From Streptomyces cellostaticus (lineage in GTDB: Bacteria; Actinomycetota; Actinomycetes; Streptomycetales; Streptomycetaceae), in NCBI RefSeq assembly GCF_023630175.1, contig NZ_JALLIN010000012.1:90763-154762 (forward strand): 64,000 nucleotides of DNA, read 5' to 3'. A program made the position numbers and the translations under genes. Below, one piece after another: positions 26,850 to 35,134 of the stretch (the first letter of the stretch is position 1; each line of letters starts with the position of its first letter). The notes beneath the pieces were generated by a model, which was not told the DNA's origin, ran no database searches, and was given only the letters and a program-made list of their open reading frames with translations.

Positions 26850-27509
26850 GTGTCCGTTCTCCTCGAGCAGCCCGCAAGCCTGGTCGCCTACCGCCCGAAC
26901 AAGCCGACCGCCATGGTGGTCGTGGCCGACCCGCGCGTCCGTTCCACCGTCACCCGCCATCTGTGGGCCCTCGGTGTGCGCGACGTGATCGAGGCCTCGT
27001 CCGTCGCGGAGGCTCGTCCCCGCATCGGCAACCCCCGCGACATCTGCGTCGCCGACGTCCACCTGCCCGACGGCTCCGGCCTCACCCTGCTGTCCGAGAC
27101 CCGCGCCGCGGGCTGGCCCAACGGGCTGGCACTCTCGGCCGCCGACGACATCGGCGCCGTCCGCAACGCCCTCGCGGGCGGGGTCAAGGGCTACGTCGTC
27201 ACCGGAACCCGAACCAACATCGGCCTCCCCACCCGTCCCGGCGCCGCTCCCCTCGGCGCCGCCGCCCGCATGCACCGCCGCCCCCCGGGTGCCCCGAGCC
27301 ACCCGGGCGGCTACCGCGAGCTGTCCGGGCGGGAGGTCGAGGTGCTCCGCCTGGTCGCCGAGGGCCAGTCCAACAAGGCGATCGGCGTCTCCATGGGCCT
27401 GTCCGCACTGACCGTGAAGAGCCACCTGGCCCGCATCGCCCGCAAGCTCGGCACCGGTGACCGGGCCGGCATGGTGGCCGTGGCGCTGCGGACCGGCATC
27501 ATCCACTGA
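26850..27509 (+). CDS. whiI: sporulation response-regulator-like protein WhiI
   Basis: This 219-residue protein has an N-terminal receiver-like domain (about 20-125) and a LuxR/FixJ-type helix-turn-helix near the C terminus ('YRELSGREVEVLRLVAEGQS', 'NKAIGVSMGLSALTVKSHLA'). The acidic pocket is degenerate ('VVVADPRVR' has one Asp instead of two), although the Asp in 'VADVHLPDGSG' is kept, so it is an atypical receiver. In Streptomyces WhiI works with BldM as a heterodimer in late sporulation. Its position between hemE/DUF3000 and RNase D and the WhiG-type promoter support this identity. The GTG start has AGGAGG 6 bases upstream. Confidence 0.88.
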   Translation: MSVLLEQPASLVAYRPNKPTAMVVVADPRVRSTVTRHLWALGVRDVIEASSVAEARPRIGNPRDICVADVHLPDGSGLTLLSETRAAGWPNGLALSAADDIGAVRNALAGGVKGYVVTGTRTNIGLPTRPGAAPLGAAARMHRRPPGAPSHPGGYRELSGREVEVLRLVAEGQSNKAIGVSMGLSALTVKSHLARIARKLGTGDRAGMVAVALRTGIIH

Positions 27510-27602
27510 CCTCGACCGAGTCCTCCCTACACATCGTGATCACGCCATCCGTTCACCCGTACGAACCGGAAGTTTCACCGGCCTGACTGGTTTACGACCC
27601 TG

Positions 27603-27640
27603 CGGCGCCCGTCGACGGAACGTTCCGTCGACGGGCGCCG
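27603..27640. terminator. 38-bp perfect palindrome after whiI
   Basis: Two 19-bp arms with no loop, centred on AACGTT, are exactly complementary (left arm starts CGGCGCCCGTCGACGG). It lies 93 bases after the whiI stop and 24 bases before the next gene. It can act as a hairpin terminator; the absence of a loop is unusual. Confidence 0.75.
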
Positions 27641-27664
27641 TGCGCACACGGATACCCTTGACAG

Positions 27665-28960
27665 GTGACCGACGCCCAAGAGACCGCAGCAGACAGTTCC
27701 GTGCGCACCAGCGGAGGTACCCCTCCGGACGACGCCGGGGCCTCTGTGCTGGGGGCGCCGACTCCGCTGCTCGAACCCCGCGAGGGCATTCCGCCCGTGA
27801 TCGCCGACGAGGCCGCGCTCGCGGAGGTGATCGCCGCCTTCGCCGCCGGCTCCGGCCCGGTCGCCGTGGACGCCGAGCGCGCCTCCGGATACCGCTACGG
27901 CCAGCGCGCCTACCTGGTGCAGCTCCGCCGCGAGGGTGCGGGCAGCGCGCTCGTCGATCCCGTCGCCTGCCCCGACCTCTCCGGTCTCGGCGAGGCGCTG
28001 ACCGGCGTCGAGTGGGTGCTGCACGCCGCCACCCAGGACCTGCCCTGCCTGCGCGAGATAGGCATGGTCCCGACCCGGCTGTTCGACACCGAGCTGGCCG
28101 GCCGGCTCGCCGGGTTCCCCCGGGTCGGCCTCGGCGCCATGGTCGAGGGCGTGCTCGGTTTCGTGCTGGAGAAGGGCCACTCCGCCGTCGACTGGTCGAC
28201 CCGGCCGCTGCCCGAGCCCTGGCTGCGCTACGCCGCCCTGGACGTCGAGCTCCTGGTGGACCTGCGGGACGCCCTGGAGAAGGAACTGGACCGGCAGGGC
28301 AAGCTCGACTGGGCGCTCCAGGAGTTCGGGGCGATCGCGGCGGCGCCACCCGCCGAACCCCGCAAGGACCCCTGGCGCCGTACGTCCGGGATGCACAAGG
28401 TGCGCCGGCGCCGGCAGCTCGCCGTCGTGCGGGAGCTGTGGCAGACACGGGACCGCATCGCACAGCGGCGGGACGTGTCACCGGGCAAGGTGCTGTCGGA
28501 CGCGGCCATCGTGGAGGCCGCGCTCTCGCTTCCGGCCAACGCGCACGCGCTGGCCGCGCTGAACGGGTTCGGGCACCGGGTGGGGCGCCGGCAGCTCGAC
28601 CAGTGGCAGGCCGCGGTCGACCGCGCCAAGGCGCTGCCCGAGGCGCAACTCCCCCAGCCGGGCCAGCCGGTCACCGGACCGCCGCCGCCGCGGGCGTGGG
28701 CCGACAAGGATCCCGCCGCGGCGGCCCGGCTGTCGGCCGCGCGGTCGGGGGTCTCGGAGCTGGCCGAGCAGCTCGGCATGCCCCAGGAGAACCTGGTCTC
28801 CCCCGACACCGTGCGGCGCGTGTGCTGGGAGCCGCCGGCCGCGGTGGACGCCGGGACGGTCGCGGAGGCGCTGACCGGACACGGTGCGCGGCCCTGGCAG
28901 GTGGAGCAGGTGACACCCGTGCTGGTGGCTGCGCTCTCGAGCGCCGGCGCGGACGCCTGA
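27665..28960 (+). CDS. ribonuclease D-like HRDC domain protein
   Basis: This 431-residue protein has a DEDD 3'-5' exonuclease domain (about 40-215) with 'VAVDAERASGYRYGQRAYL', 'AATQDLPCL' and 'LRYAALDVELLVDLRD', and then an HRDC nucleic-acid-binding domain ('LSLPANAHALAALNGFGHRV'). The first motif is DxE, as needed for metal binding. It probably trims tRNA or other small RNA. The GTG start is preceded by TTGACAG with no real ribosome binding site, and the 38-bp palindrome lies just upstream. Confidence 0.92.
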   Translation: MTDAQETAADSSVRTSGGTPPDDAGASVLGAPTPLLEPREGIPPVIADEAALAEVIAAFAAGSGPVAVDAERASGYRYGQRAYLVQLRREGAGSALVDPVACPDLSGLGEALTGVEWVLHAATQDLPCLREIGMVPTRLFDTELAGRLAGFPRVGLGAMVEGVLGFVLEKGHSAVDWSTRPLPEPWLRYAALDVELLVDLRDALEKELDRQGKLDWALQEFGAIAAAPPAEPRKDPWRRTSGMHKVRRRRQLAVVRELWQTRDRIAQRRDVSPGKVLSDAAIVEAALSLPANAHALAALNGFGHRVGRRQLDQWQAAVDRAKALPEAQLPQPGQPVTGPPPPRAWADKDPAAAARLSAARSGVSELAEQLGMPQENLVSPDTVRRVCWEPPAAVDAGTVAEALTGHGARPWQVEQVTPVLVAALSSAGADA

Positions 28961-29212
28961 GGCGAACCGGCCCGAAGCGAAACCCGTACGTCGCATTCAC
29001 GCCAAGATCCTGGGCACGTCCGTGCGCCCCACTGCGGAATCCAGGGTGGCGCCACACTCGCCGCTCCGGGCCGGGGGCCCGCGTTCTCCGGGGAACACGG
29101 GCGCCGTCCGCGTCGGCGGCGCAAGCGGTGCCGGCATCCCGCCCGGCGCTCCGGCGCCGGCGCCTGAGCGGCTGGTGCCGTGCCCCGGAAGGCTCGCGTC
29201 GTCCGCGGTCCG

Positions 29213-29300
29213 TCGCGAGTCGGGGCTTCGCCCGCGGACCGGACGTACCCGGGTGCGGCGACGACGCGGCGAGGCGCCGTGCCGGACGACGCGACCCGGT
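29213..29300. repeat. dispersed intergenic repeat, copy D (diverged)
   Basis: The block ACGACGCGGCGAGGCGCCGTG resembles the inner part of copies A and B, and the preceding GGACCGGACGTACCCGGGTG resembles copy C. The ends cannot be fixed by eye. Confidence 0.4.
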
Positions 29301-29404
29301 GAACCCTTTTGCTCCCGGCACTGGACTGCCCCGCCGGTGTGACGTTCACCGCTCCGGCCGGGGGGAGGACTGGGCAGTCACGTTACCCGCAAGTAGCATG
29401 GCCC

Positions 29405-29421
29405 GTAAGCAAGCGCTCAGC
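29405..29421 (+). promoter_or_regulatory. possible TetR-type operator of fadA
   Basis: GTAAGCAAGCGCTCAGC is an imperfect palindrome of the AGCAAGCGCT type seen in front of acyl-CoA metabolism genes controlled by TetR-family proteins. It lies 27 bases before the start codon, next to a possible -10 TAGCAT at 29394-29399. Confidence 0.35.
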
Positions 29422-29447
29422 ATCCCGCACCCTGGAGGAGAGCCATC

Positions 29448-30668
29448 GTGCCTCGTACCGTCAGGGACGTCGTCTTCGTCGACGGCGTCCGCACCCCGTT
29501 CGGCAAGGCGGGCCCGAAGGGCATCTACCATGAGACCCGTGCCGACGACCTCGTCGTCAAGGCGATCCGGGAGCTGCTGCGCCGCAACCCGGGTCTGGAC
29601 CCGAAGAAGATCGACGAGGTCGCCATCGCGGCGACCACCCAGATCGGTGACCAGGGCCTGACCCTCGGCCGCACGGCCGGCATCCTCGCGGGCCTGCCGC
29701 AGTCCGTCCCCGGCTACTCGATCGACCGCATGTGCGCCGGCGCCCTGACCGCCGTGACGGCCACCGCCGGTTCGATCGCGTTCGGCGCCTACGACGCCGT
29801 CATCGCCGGTGGCGTGGAGCACATGGGCCGCCACCCGATGGGCGAGGGCGTGGACCCGAACCCGCGCTTCGTCTCCGAGAAGCTGGTCGACGAGTCGGCG
29901 TTGTTCATGGGCATGACCGCCGAGAACCTGCACGACCGCTACCCGCAGATCACCAAGCTGCGCGCCGACGAGTACGCCGTGCGCTCGCAGGAGAAGGCCG
30001 CCAAGGCGTACGCCAACGGCAAGATCCAGCAGGACCTGGTGCCGATCTCGGTGCGCCGGACGAGCCCCGAGGGCGGCGAGACGGGCTGGGGCCTGGTCAC
30101 GGCCGACGAGCCGATGCGCCCGGGCACCACGCTGGAGAACCTGCAGGGCCTGAAGACCCCGTTCCGCGTGCACGGCCGGGTCACCGCCGGCAACGCGGCC
30201 GGCCTGAACGACGGCGCCACCGCGTCGATCATCGCGAGCGAGGACTTCGCCCGCGAGCACCAGCTTCCGGTCAGGATGCGCCTGGTCTCCTACGCCTTCG
30301 CGGGCGTCGAGCCCGAGGTGATGGGCTACGGCCCGATCCCGGCCACGGAGAAGGCTCTCGCCAAGGCGGGTCTGTCCATCTCCGACATCGGTCTGTTCGA
30401 GATCAACGAGGCCTTCGCCGTCCAGGTGCTGGCCCTCCTCGACCACTACGGCATCGCGGACGACGACGCGCGCGTCAACCAGTACGGCGGCGCGATCGCC
30501 TACGGTCACCCGCTCGCCTCCTCCGGCGTCCGTCTGATGACGCAGCTCGCCCGGCAGTTCGAGGAGCAGCCGGAGGTCCGCTACGGCCTCACCACCATGT
30601 GCGTCGGCTTCGGCATGGGCGCGACGGTCATCTGGGAGAACCCGCACTTCGACGGAGGCGACAAGTGA
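29448..30668 (+). CDS. fadA: acetyl-CoA acyltransferase (3-ketoacyl-CoA thiolase)
   Basis: In this 406-residue thiolase the nucleophilic Cys is in 'YSIDRMCAGALTAVTATAG', the catalytic His is in 'NQYGGAIAYGHPLASSGVR', and the second Cys is in 'GLTTMCVGFGMGATVIWEN'. It cleaves 3-ketoacyl-CoA in beta-oxidation. The GTG start has GGAGGAG upstream. The stop overlaps the GTG of the next gene by 4 bases, so the two subunits of the beta-oxidation complex are translated together. Confidence 0.97.
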   Translation: MPRTVRDVVFVDGVRTPFGKAGPKGIYHETRADDLVVKAIRELLRRNPGLDPKKIDEVAIAATTQIGDQGLTLGRTAGILAGLPQSVPGYSIDRMCAGALTAVTATAGSIAFGAYDAVIAGGVEHMGRHPMGEGVDPNPRFVSEKLVDESALFMGMTAENLHDRYPQITKLRADEYAVRSQEKAAKAYANGKIQQDLVPISVRRTSPEGGETGWGLVTADEPMRPGTTLENLQGLKTPFRVHGRVTAGNAAGLNDGATASIIASEDFAREHQLPVRMRLVSYAFAGVEPEVMGYGPIPATEKALAKAGLSISDIGLFEINEAFAVQVLALLDHYGIADDDARVNQYGGAIAYGHPLASSGVRLMTQLARQFEEQPEVRYGLTTMCVGFGMGATVIWENPHFDGGDK

Positions 30669-32794
30669 GCACCACCGCTGAACTCCTGAAGGGCGCGGCC
30701 GAGCTGTTCCCGGACGAGGTCGTCACGCAGGCGCACGTACGCCACTTCGACCTGCCGTTCGGGGCCGGACGCTTCGCGCTCATCACCCTGGACAACGGCC
30801 TGGACCACACCAAGCCGACCACCTTCGGCCCGCAGTCGCTCGCCAACCTGGGCACCGCGATCGACCAGGTGGAGAAGGAGGCCGCGGACGGCGAGATCGT
30901 CGGCGCCGGCATCACCGGCAAGCCGTTCATCTTCGCGGTCGGCGCCGACCTCAAGGGCGTGGAGCTGCTCAAGCAGCACGACCACGCGCTGGCCATCGGC
31001 AAGGGCGGCCACGAGGTCTTCAAGCGCCTCGCCAAGCTGGCCGTGCCCACGTTCGCCTACTACAACGGCGCGGCGATGGGCGGCGGCGTCGAGGTCGGCC
31101 TGCACTGCACCTACCGCACGGTGTCGAAGGCCATCCCGGCGTTCTCCCTGCCCGAGGTCTTCCTGGGCCTGGTCCCGGGCTGGGGCGGCTGCACGCTGCT
31201 GCCGAACCTGATCGGCGCCGACAAGGCCGTCTCGGTCATCATCGAGAACAGCCTCAACCAGAACAAGCAGCTCAAGGGCAAGCAGGTCTTCGAACTGGGC
31301 ATCGCCGACGCCCTCTTCGAGGGTGCCGACTTCCTGGAGCAGTCGCTGCTGTGGACCGCCCAGGTCCTCAAGGGCGACATCCAGGTCGAGCGCCCGGCGA
31401 TCGACCGCGGCGAGGCCTGGGACCAGGCCGTCGCCCGCGGCCGCTTCGTCGCGGACGGCAAGGTGCACGGCGCGGCCCCGGCCGCCTACCGGGCCCTGGA
31501 CATCATCGCGGCCGCCAAGAACGGTGACCTGCAGCAGGGTTACGACGCCGAGGACCAGGCCCTCGCCGACCTGATCATGGGTGGCGAACTGCGCTCCGGC
31601 ATCTACGCGTTCAACCTGGTCCAGAAGCGCGGCAAGCGTCCCGCCGGCGCCCCGGACAAGAACCTGGCCCGCCCGGTCACCAAGGTCGGTGTCGTCGGCG
31701 CCGGCCTGATGGCCTCCCAGCTCGCGCTGCTCTTCCTGCGCCGCCTGGAGGTGCCGGTCGTGCTGACCGACATCGACCAGGAGCGCGTCGACAAGGGTGT
31801 GGGCTACGTCCACGCCGAGATCGACAAGCTGCTCGGCAAGGGCCGGATCAACCAGGACAAGGCCAACCGCCTCAAGGCGCTGGTGACGGGTGTCCTGGAC
31901 AAGGCCGAGGGCTTCTCGGACGCCGACTTCGTCATCGAGGCCGTGTTCGAGGAGATCGGTGTCAAGCAGCAGGTGTTCGCGGAGGTCGAGGCGGTCGCCC
32001 CGGCGCACGCGATCCTCGCCACCAACACCTCCTCGCTGTCCGTGTCGGAGATGGCGTCGAAGCTGAAGCACCCCGAGCGGGTCGTCGGCTTCCACTTCTT
32101 CAACCCGGTCGCGATCCTCCCGCTGCTGGAGATCGTCCGCGGCGAGAAGACGGACGACGCCTCGCTGGCGACCGCCTTCGCGGTGGCCAAGAAGCTCAAG
32201 AAGACCGCGGTCCTGGTGAAGGACGCCCCGGCGTTCGTCGTGAACCGCATCCTCACCCGCTTCATGGGCGAGATCCAGAACGTCATCGACGAGGGCACCC
32301 CGGTCGAGGTCGCGGAGAAGGCGGTGGAGCCCCTGGGCCTGCCGATGTCCCCGCTGGTCCTGCTCGAACTGGTCGGCCCGGCGATCGGCCTGCACGTCTC
32401 GGAGACCCTCAACCGGGCCTTCCCGGACCGCTTCACGGTCTCCCCGAACCTCGCGGCCGTCGTCAAGGCGGGCAAGCGCGGCTTCTACGTGTACGACAGC
32501 GGCAAGCCGGAGCTGGACCCGGAGGTCGCCGCGCTGCTGAAGCAGGGCGACACGGTGCTGACCGAGGATCAGGTCCGCGAGCGCGTCCTGGACGCGGTCG
32601 CCCAGGAGATCGGTCTGATGCTCGACGAGGGCGTCGTCGCCGAGGCCCAGGACATCGACCTCTGCCTGATCACCGGTGCCGGCTGGCCCTTCCACCTGGG
32701 CGGTATCACGCCGTACCTGGACCGCGAGGGTGTCTCCGAGCGGGTGAACGGCAAGCGGTTCCTCGAGGCGGGCGTGGCGAGCGTGCCCGCGTAG
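30665..32794 (+). CDS. fadB: fatty-acid oxidation multifunctional protein (enoyl-CoA hydratase/3-hydroxyacyl-CoA dehydrogenase)
   Basis: This 709-residue bifunctional enzyme has a crotonase domain (about 20-250) with 'FIFAVGADLKGVELL' and 'AYYNGAAMGGGVEVGLHC'. The NAD-binding domain starts at about residue 335 ('KVGVVGAGLMASQLALLFLR'), and 3HCDH C-terminal domains follow ('AFVVNRILTRFMGEIQNVI'). The dehydrogenase catalytic His is in 'ERVVGFHFFNPV'. It hydrates and oxidises acyl-CoA chains, passing product to the thiolase encoded just upstream. The GTG start at 30665 overlaps the fadA stop. Confidence 0.96.
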   Translation: MSTTAELLKGAAELFPDEVVTQAHVRHFDLPFGAGRFALITLDNGLDHTKPTTFGPQSLANLGTAIDQVEKEAADGEIVGAGITGKPFIFAVGADLKGVELLKQHDHALAIGKGGHEVFKRLAKLAVPTFAYYNGAAMGGGVEVGLHCTYRTVSKAIPAFSLPEVFLGLVPGWGGCTLLPNLIGADKAVSVIIENSLNQNKQLKGKQVFELGIADALFEGADFLEQSLLWTAQVLKGDIQVERPAIDRGEAWDQAVARGRFVADGKVHGAAPAAYRALDIIAAAKNGDLQQGYDAEDQALADLIMGGELRSGIYAFNLVQKRGKRPAGAPDKNLARPVTKVGVVGAGLMASQLALLFLRRLEVPVVLTDIDQERVDKGVGYVHAEIDKLLGKGRINQDKANRLKALVTGVLDKAEGFSDADFVIEAVFEEIGVKQQVFAEVEAVAPAHAILATNTSSLSVSEMASKLKHPERVVGFHFFNPVAILPLLEIVRGEKTDDASLATAFAVAKKLKKTAVLVKDAPAFVVNRILTRFMGEIQNVIDEGTPVEVAEKAVEPLGLPMSPLVLLELVGPAIGLHVSETLNRAFPDRFTVSPNLAAVVKAGKRGFYVYDSGKPELDPEVAALLKQGDTVLTEDQVRERVLDAVAQEIGLMLDEGVVAEAQDIDLCLITGAGWPFHLGGITPYLDREGVSERVNGKRFLEAGVASVPA

Positions 32795-33046
32795 CCGCTC
32801 CGTCCGACGGGCCAGAGGGCCTGGGGGCGGGGCGAGCCGGAACGGGGACCGGGCGCGGCCAAAGCCTCGTGGGGGCAGGGCGGTTGGGCGTGCTCCCCGG
32901 CCCGGACAACCGGGCGCATCACCCATACGTCCGTGCGAAGGCGCGTCTATAGTTCAAAGCCAACCAAGTGTCGGCCGAGCAGCACCGACCCGGCCCCTCA
33001 CGGGAGCGGCCTGCTGTCCCCTGGGCATGAGTTGCGAGGACCCGCC

Positions 33047-34144
33047 GTGCGCCACGACCCGAGCACCCCCGCGCCACCCGACCGCCGGTCCCGGCCCGAC
33101 GACGAACGAGGCGCCCCGAAGAGGAAACGCCGTACCGGCAGGATCGTGCTCCTCTCCCTGCTCGCCCTCACCCTCGCCGTCGGCGGCACGGCCTACTGGC
33201 TCTACGACGACCTCGACAGCAACATCAAGGGCGTCGACATCGACAAGGCGATCGGCGACGACCGGCCCGGGAAACCGCCCACCTCCGGCCAGAACATCCT
33301 GATCCTGGGCTCCGATTCGCGGGCCGGTGCCAATGCCTCGCTGGCCGACGACGACGTCTCGGGGGCTCGCTCCGACACCGCGCTGGTGATGCACATACCC
33401 GAGGGCCGCACCCGGGCCGTCGCCGTCAGCATTCCCCGCGACACCCTGGTGAGCCGGCCCGAGTGCACCAGGTCGGACGGTTCCACGGTCGCGGCCGCCG
33501 GACGCGTCATGTTCAACTCCATCTACTCCCAGGCCGGTCCCGCCTGCGTGGTCAAGACCGTCGAGCAGATCTCCGGGGTCCGCATGGACCACTACGTCGA
33601 GATCGACTTCGCGGGCTTCAAGGAACTCGTGGACGCCATAGGCGGGGTCACCGTCACCGTCGAGCGGGACATCCACGACAGCTCCAGCGGCCTCGACCTG
33701 ACGGCCGGCACCCACAGGCTGGACGGCACCCGGTCCCTCCAGTTCGTCCGCACCCGGCACGGCATCGGCGACGGCAGCGACCTCGGCCGCATCGGTCTCC
33801 AGCAGCGGTTCATGCTGGCCCTGCTGAGCGAGATCAAGGAGCAGGACCTGCTGGGCAGCCCCACCAGGTCCTACCGGATCGCGGACAAGCTCACCTCCGC
33901 CCTCACCACCGACTCCGACCTGGCCTCGCTGACCGCACTGGCCGAGTTCGGCCGCAGCCTCAACGGCGTCGACCCCTCCACCATGGAGACGATCATGCTT
34001 CCGGTGCGGTACGACAGGGTCGACCCCAACCGCGTGGTGGCCGCGGAGCCGCAGGCGTCGCAACTGTGGCGGGCGCTGCGCCACGACACCGCGATCCCGG
34101 AGTCCGCGAAGAAGTCCCCCGCCACGGGTGGTGGTTCGGCCTGA
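33047..34144 (+). CDS. LytR-CpsA-Psr (LCP) family cell-wall ligase
   Basis: This 365-residue protein has a short Arg-rich cytoplasmic start, one membrane helix (about 30-50, 'IVLLSLLALTLAVGGTAYWLY') and an extracellular LCP domain. Signatures are 'NILILGSDSRAGANAS', 'SDTALVMHIPEGRTRAVAVS', 'IPRDTLV', 'DHYVEIDFAGFKELVDAIGG' and 'SLQFVRTRHGIGDGSDLGRI', which hold the polyprenyl-phosphate and metal contacts. LCP enzymes transfer glycopolymers from lipid carriers to peptidoglycan. The GTG at 33047 is chosen because GAGGA lies 6 bases upstream and it keeps the helix near the N terminus. Confidence 0.93.
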   Translation: MRHDPSTPAPPDRRSRPDDERGAPKRKRRTGRIVLLSLLALTLAVGGTAYWLYDDLDSNIKGVDIDKAIGDDRPGKPPTSGQNILILGSDSRAGANASLADDDVSGARSDTALVMHIPEGRTRAVAVSIPRDTLVSRPECTRSDGSTVAAAGRVMFNSIYSQAGPACVVKTVEQISGVRMDHYVEIDFAGFKELVDAIGGVTVTVERDIHDSSSGLDLTAGTHRLDGTRSLQFVRTRHGIGDGSDLGRIGLQQRFMLALLSEIKEQDLLGSPTRSYRIADKLTSALTTDSDLASLTALAEFGRSLNGVDPSTMETIMLPVRYDRVDPNRVVAAEPQASQLWRALRHDTAIPESAKKSPATGGGSA

Positions 34145-34196
34145 CACCCACCGCACCGCACCTCCTGGTCCGACACCGGCGTGGGACCCTGGGTCC

Positions 34197-34589
34197 ATGA
34201 CCGACCCTCTCGGCTCCCCGGCCGCCGACGGCCCCCTGCTGCTGATCGTCGACGGCGCGAACGTCGTCGGTTCGCGGCCGGACGGCTGGTGGCGGGACCG
34301 CCGGGGTGCGGCGCGCCGACTGCGGGACCGGCTGGCCGCCGAGGGGCTGCCCGGCCATGACGCGGCCGTGGAGATCGTGCTCGTGGTCGAGGGCGCCGCG
34401 CGTGGGGTGGAGTCCGTGCCGGGGGTGCGGGTGGAGGCGGCGCCCGGCAGCGGGGACGACCGGATCGTGGAGCTGGCCGCTGAGTTCGCCGCCCGGCGCC
34501 GCCTGGTGGTCACGGCCGACCGTGAACTGCGGCGCCGGGTGACCGAGCTGGGCGCGGAGGTGACCGGCCCGCGCACGGTGCTCGGCTGA
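34197..34589 (+). CDS. NYN/PIN-like (YacP-type) protein
   Basis: This 130-residue protein has the start 'LLLIVDGANVVGSRPDGWWR' and end 'VVTADRELRRRVTELGAEV', which fit the metal-binding acidic residues of NYN/PIN-like ribonuclease folds. Homologues are often labelled NTP pyrophosphohydrolase, which the sequence does not support. The ATG at 34197 lies 52 bases after the LCP gene. It may be a small RNA-processing nuclease; the target is unknown. Confidence 0.7.
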   Translation: MTDPLGSPAADGPLLLIVDGANVVGSRPDGWWRDRRGAARRLRDRLAAEGLPGHDAAVEIVLVVEGAARGVESVPGVRVEAAPGSGDDRIVELAAEFAARRRLVVTADRELRRRVTELGAEVTGPRTVLG

Positions 34590-34757
34590 GCGCTGGTCCG
34601 CCGGCGCACGGCCGGGCCCGCGCGTGGCGTACGGCCGCCCCGCGGGGTACGTCCTTCGCGCGCACGGTCCCGGCCGGCGGCCCGCGGCGGACCGGGCCGC
34701 CCGCCGGGCCGCGGCACGGCTCCGCGGCGCGGCCGGTTGCCGCGTCCGGGCCGGGGA

Positions 34758-35054
34758 TCAGGCCGAGTAGGCCACCATCAGGACGAAGACGCCGGACAGG
34801 CCGAGGAAGCCGAGGGCCGTTCCGGTCACGGCGGGCCACATGCGGCCGACCCCCAGGCGGGCGTAGCGGATGCCCGCGAGGCCGAAGGTGACGGCGAGGC
34901 CGCCGGCCAGCCACGACCACGGCATCACGGCGAACATGAGGCCGGGACAGAAGCCCGGGGCGGCGATGATCCCGAGGACGAGCGCGGTGGGGCCGAGGGC
35001 GACGGCGGGTGTGTCGCCGGGGTTCGGTGCGGTCGGTGCGGTCGGTGCGGACAT
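34758..35054 (-). CDS. DUF4190-type small membrane protein
   Basis: This 98-residue protein has a Pro/Thr-rich start and two or three hydrophobic segments ('ALVLGIIAAPGFCPGLMFAV', 'WSWLAGGLAVTFGLAGIRYA', 'GTALGFLGLSGVFVLMVAY'), typical of DUF4190. The ATG has GGGGGA 6 bases upstream. A perfect 18-bp palindrome lies 12 bases before the start, so a repressor probably controls it directly. Its function is unknown. Confidence 0.75.
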   Translation of the reverse strand: MSAPTAPTAPNPGDTPAVALGPTALVLGIIAAPGFCPGLMFAVMPWSWLAGGLAVTFGLAGIRYARLGVGRMWPAVTGTALGFLGLSGVFVLMVAYSA

Positions 35055-35066
35055 CTGATCCCCCTG

Positions 35067-35084
35067 ATTTGAACGTGTTCAAAT
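35067..35084 (-). promoter_or_regulatory. palindromic operator ATTTGAACGTGTTCAAAT
   Basis: A perfect 8-bp-arm palindrome sits between the presumed promoter and the ribosome binding site of the DUF4190 gene. The TTGAAC-GTTCAA pattern is typical of TetR-family operators. No TetR gene lies in this window, so the regulator is elsewhere. Confidence 0.7.
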
Positions 35085-35134
35085 GCTTGTCCCGAGCATA
35101 ACAGGGGGCTCACGCCCGATCGGCCGGGCCCCGC

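Larger units (their letters stand above)
28961..29447. other. gene-free space before the fad operon
   Basis: I see no gene. It contains a hairpin-prone stretch at about 29198-29240 and a diverged copy (29213-29300) of the dispersed intergenic repeat, followed by the presumed fadA promoter. Confidence 0.5.

Noticed and set aside
29732..30664. N-terminal extension of the fadB frame
   Set aside because: It overlaps fadA in another frame and reads as low-complexity Arg-rich sequence; the GTG at 30665 is the natural coupled start.
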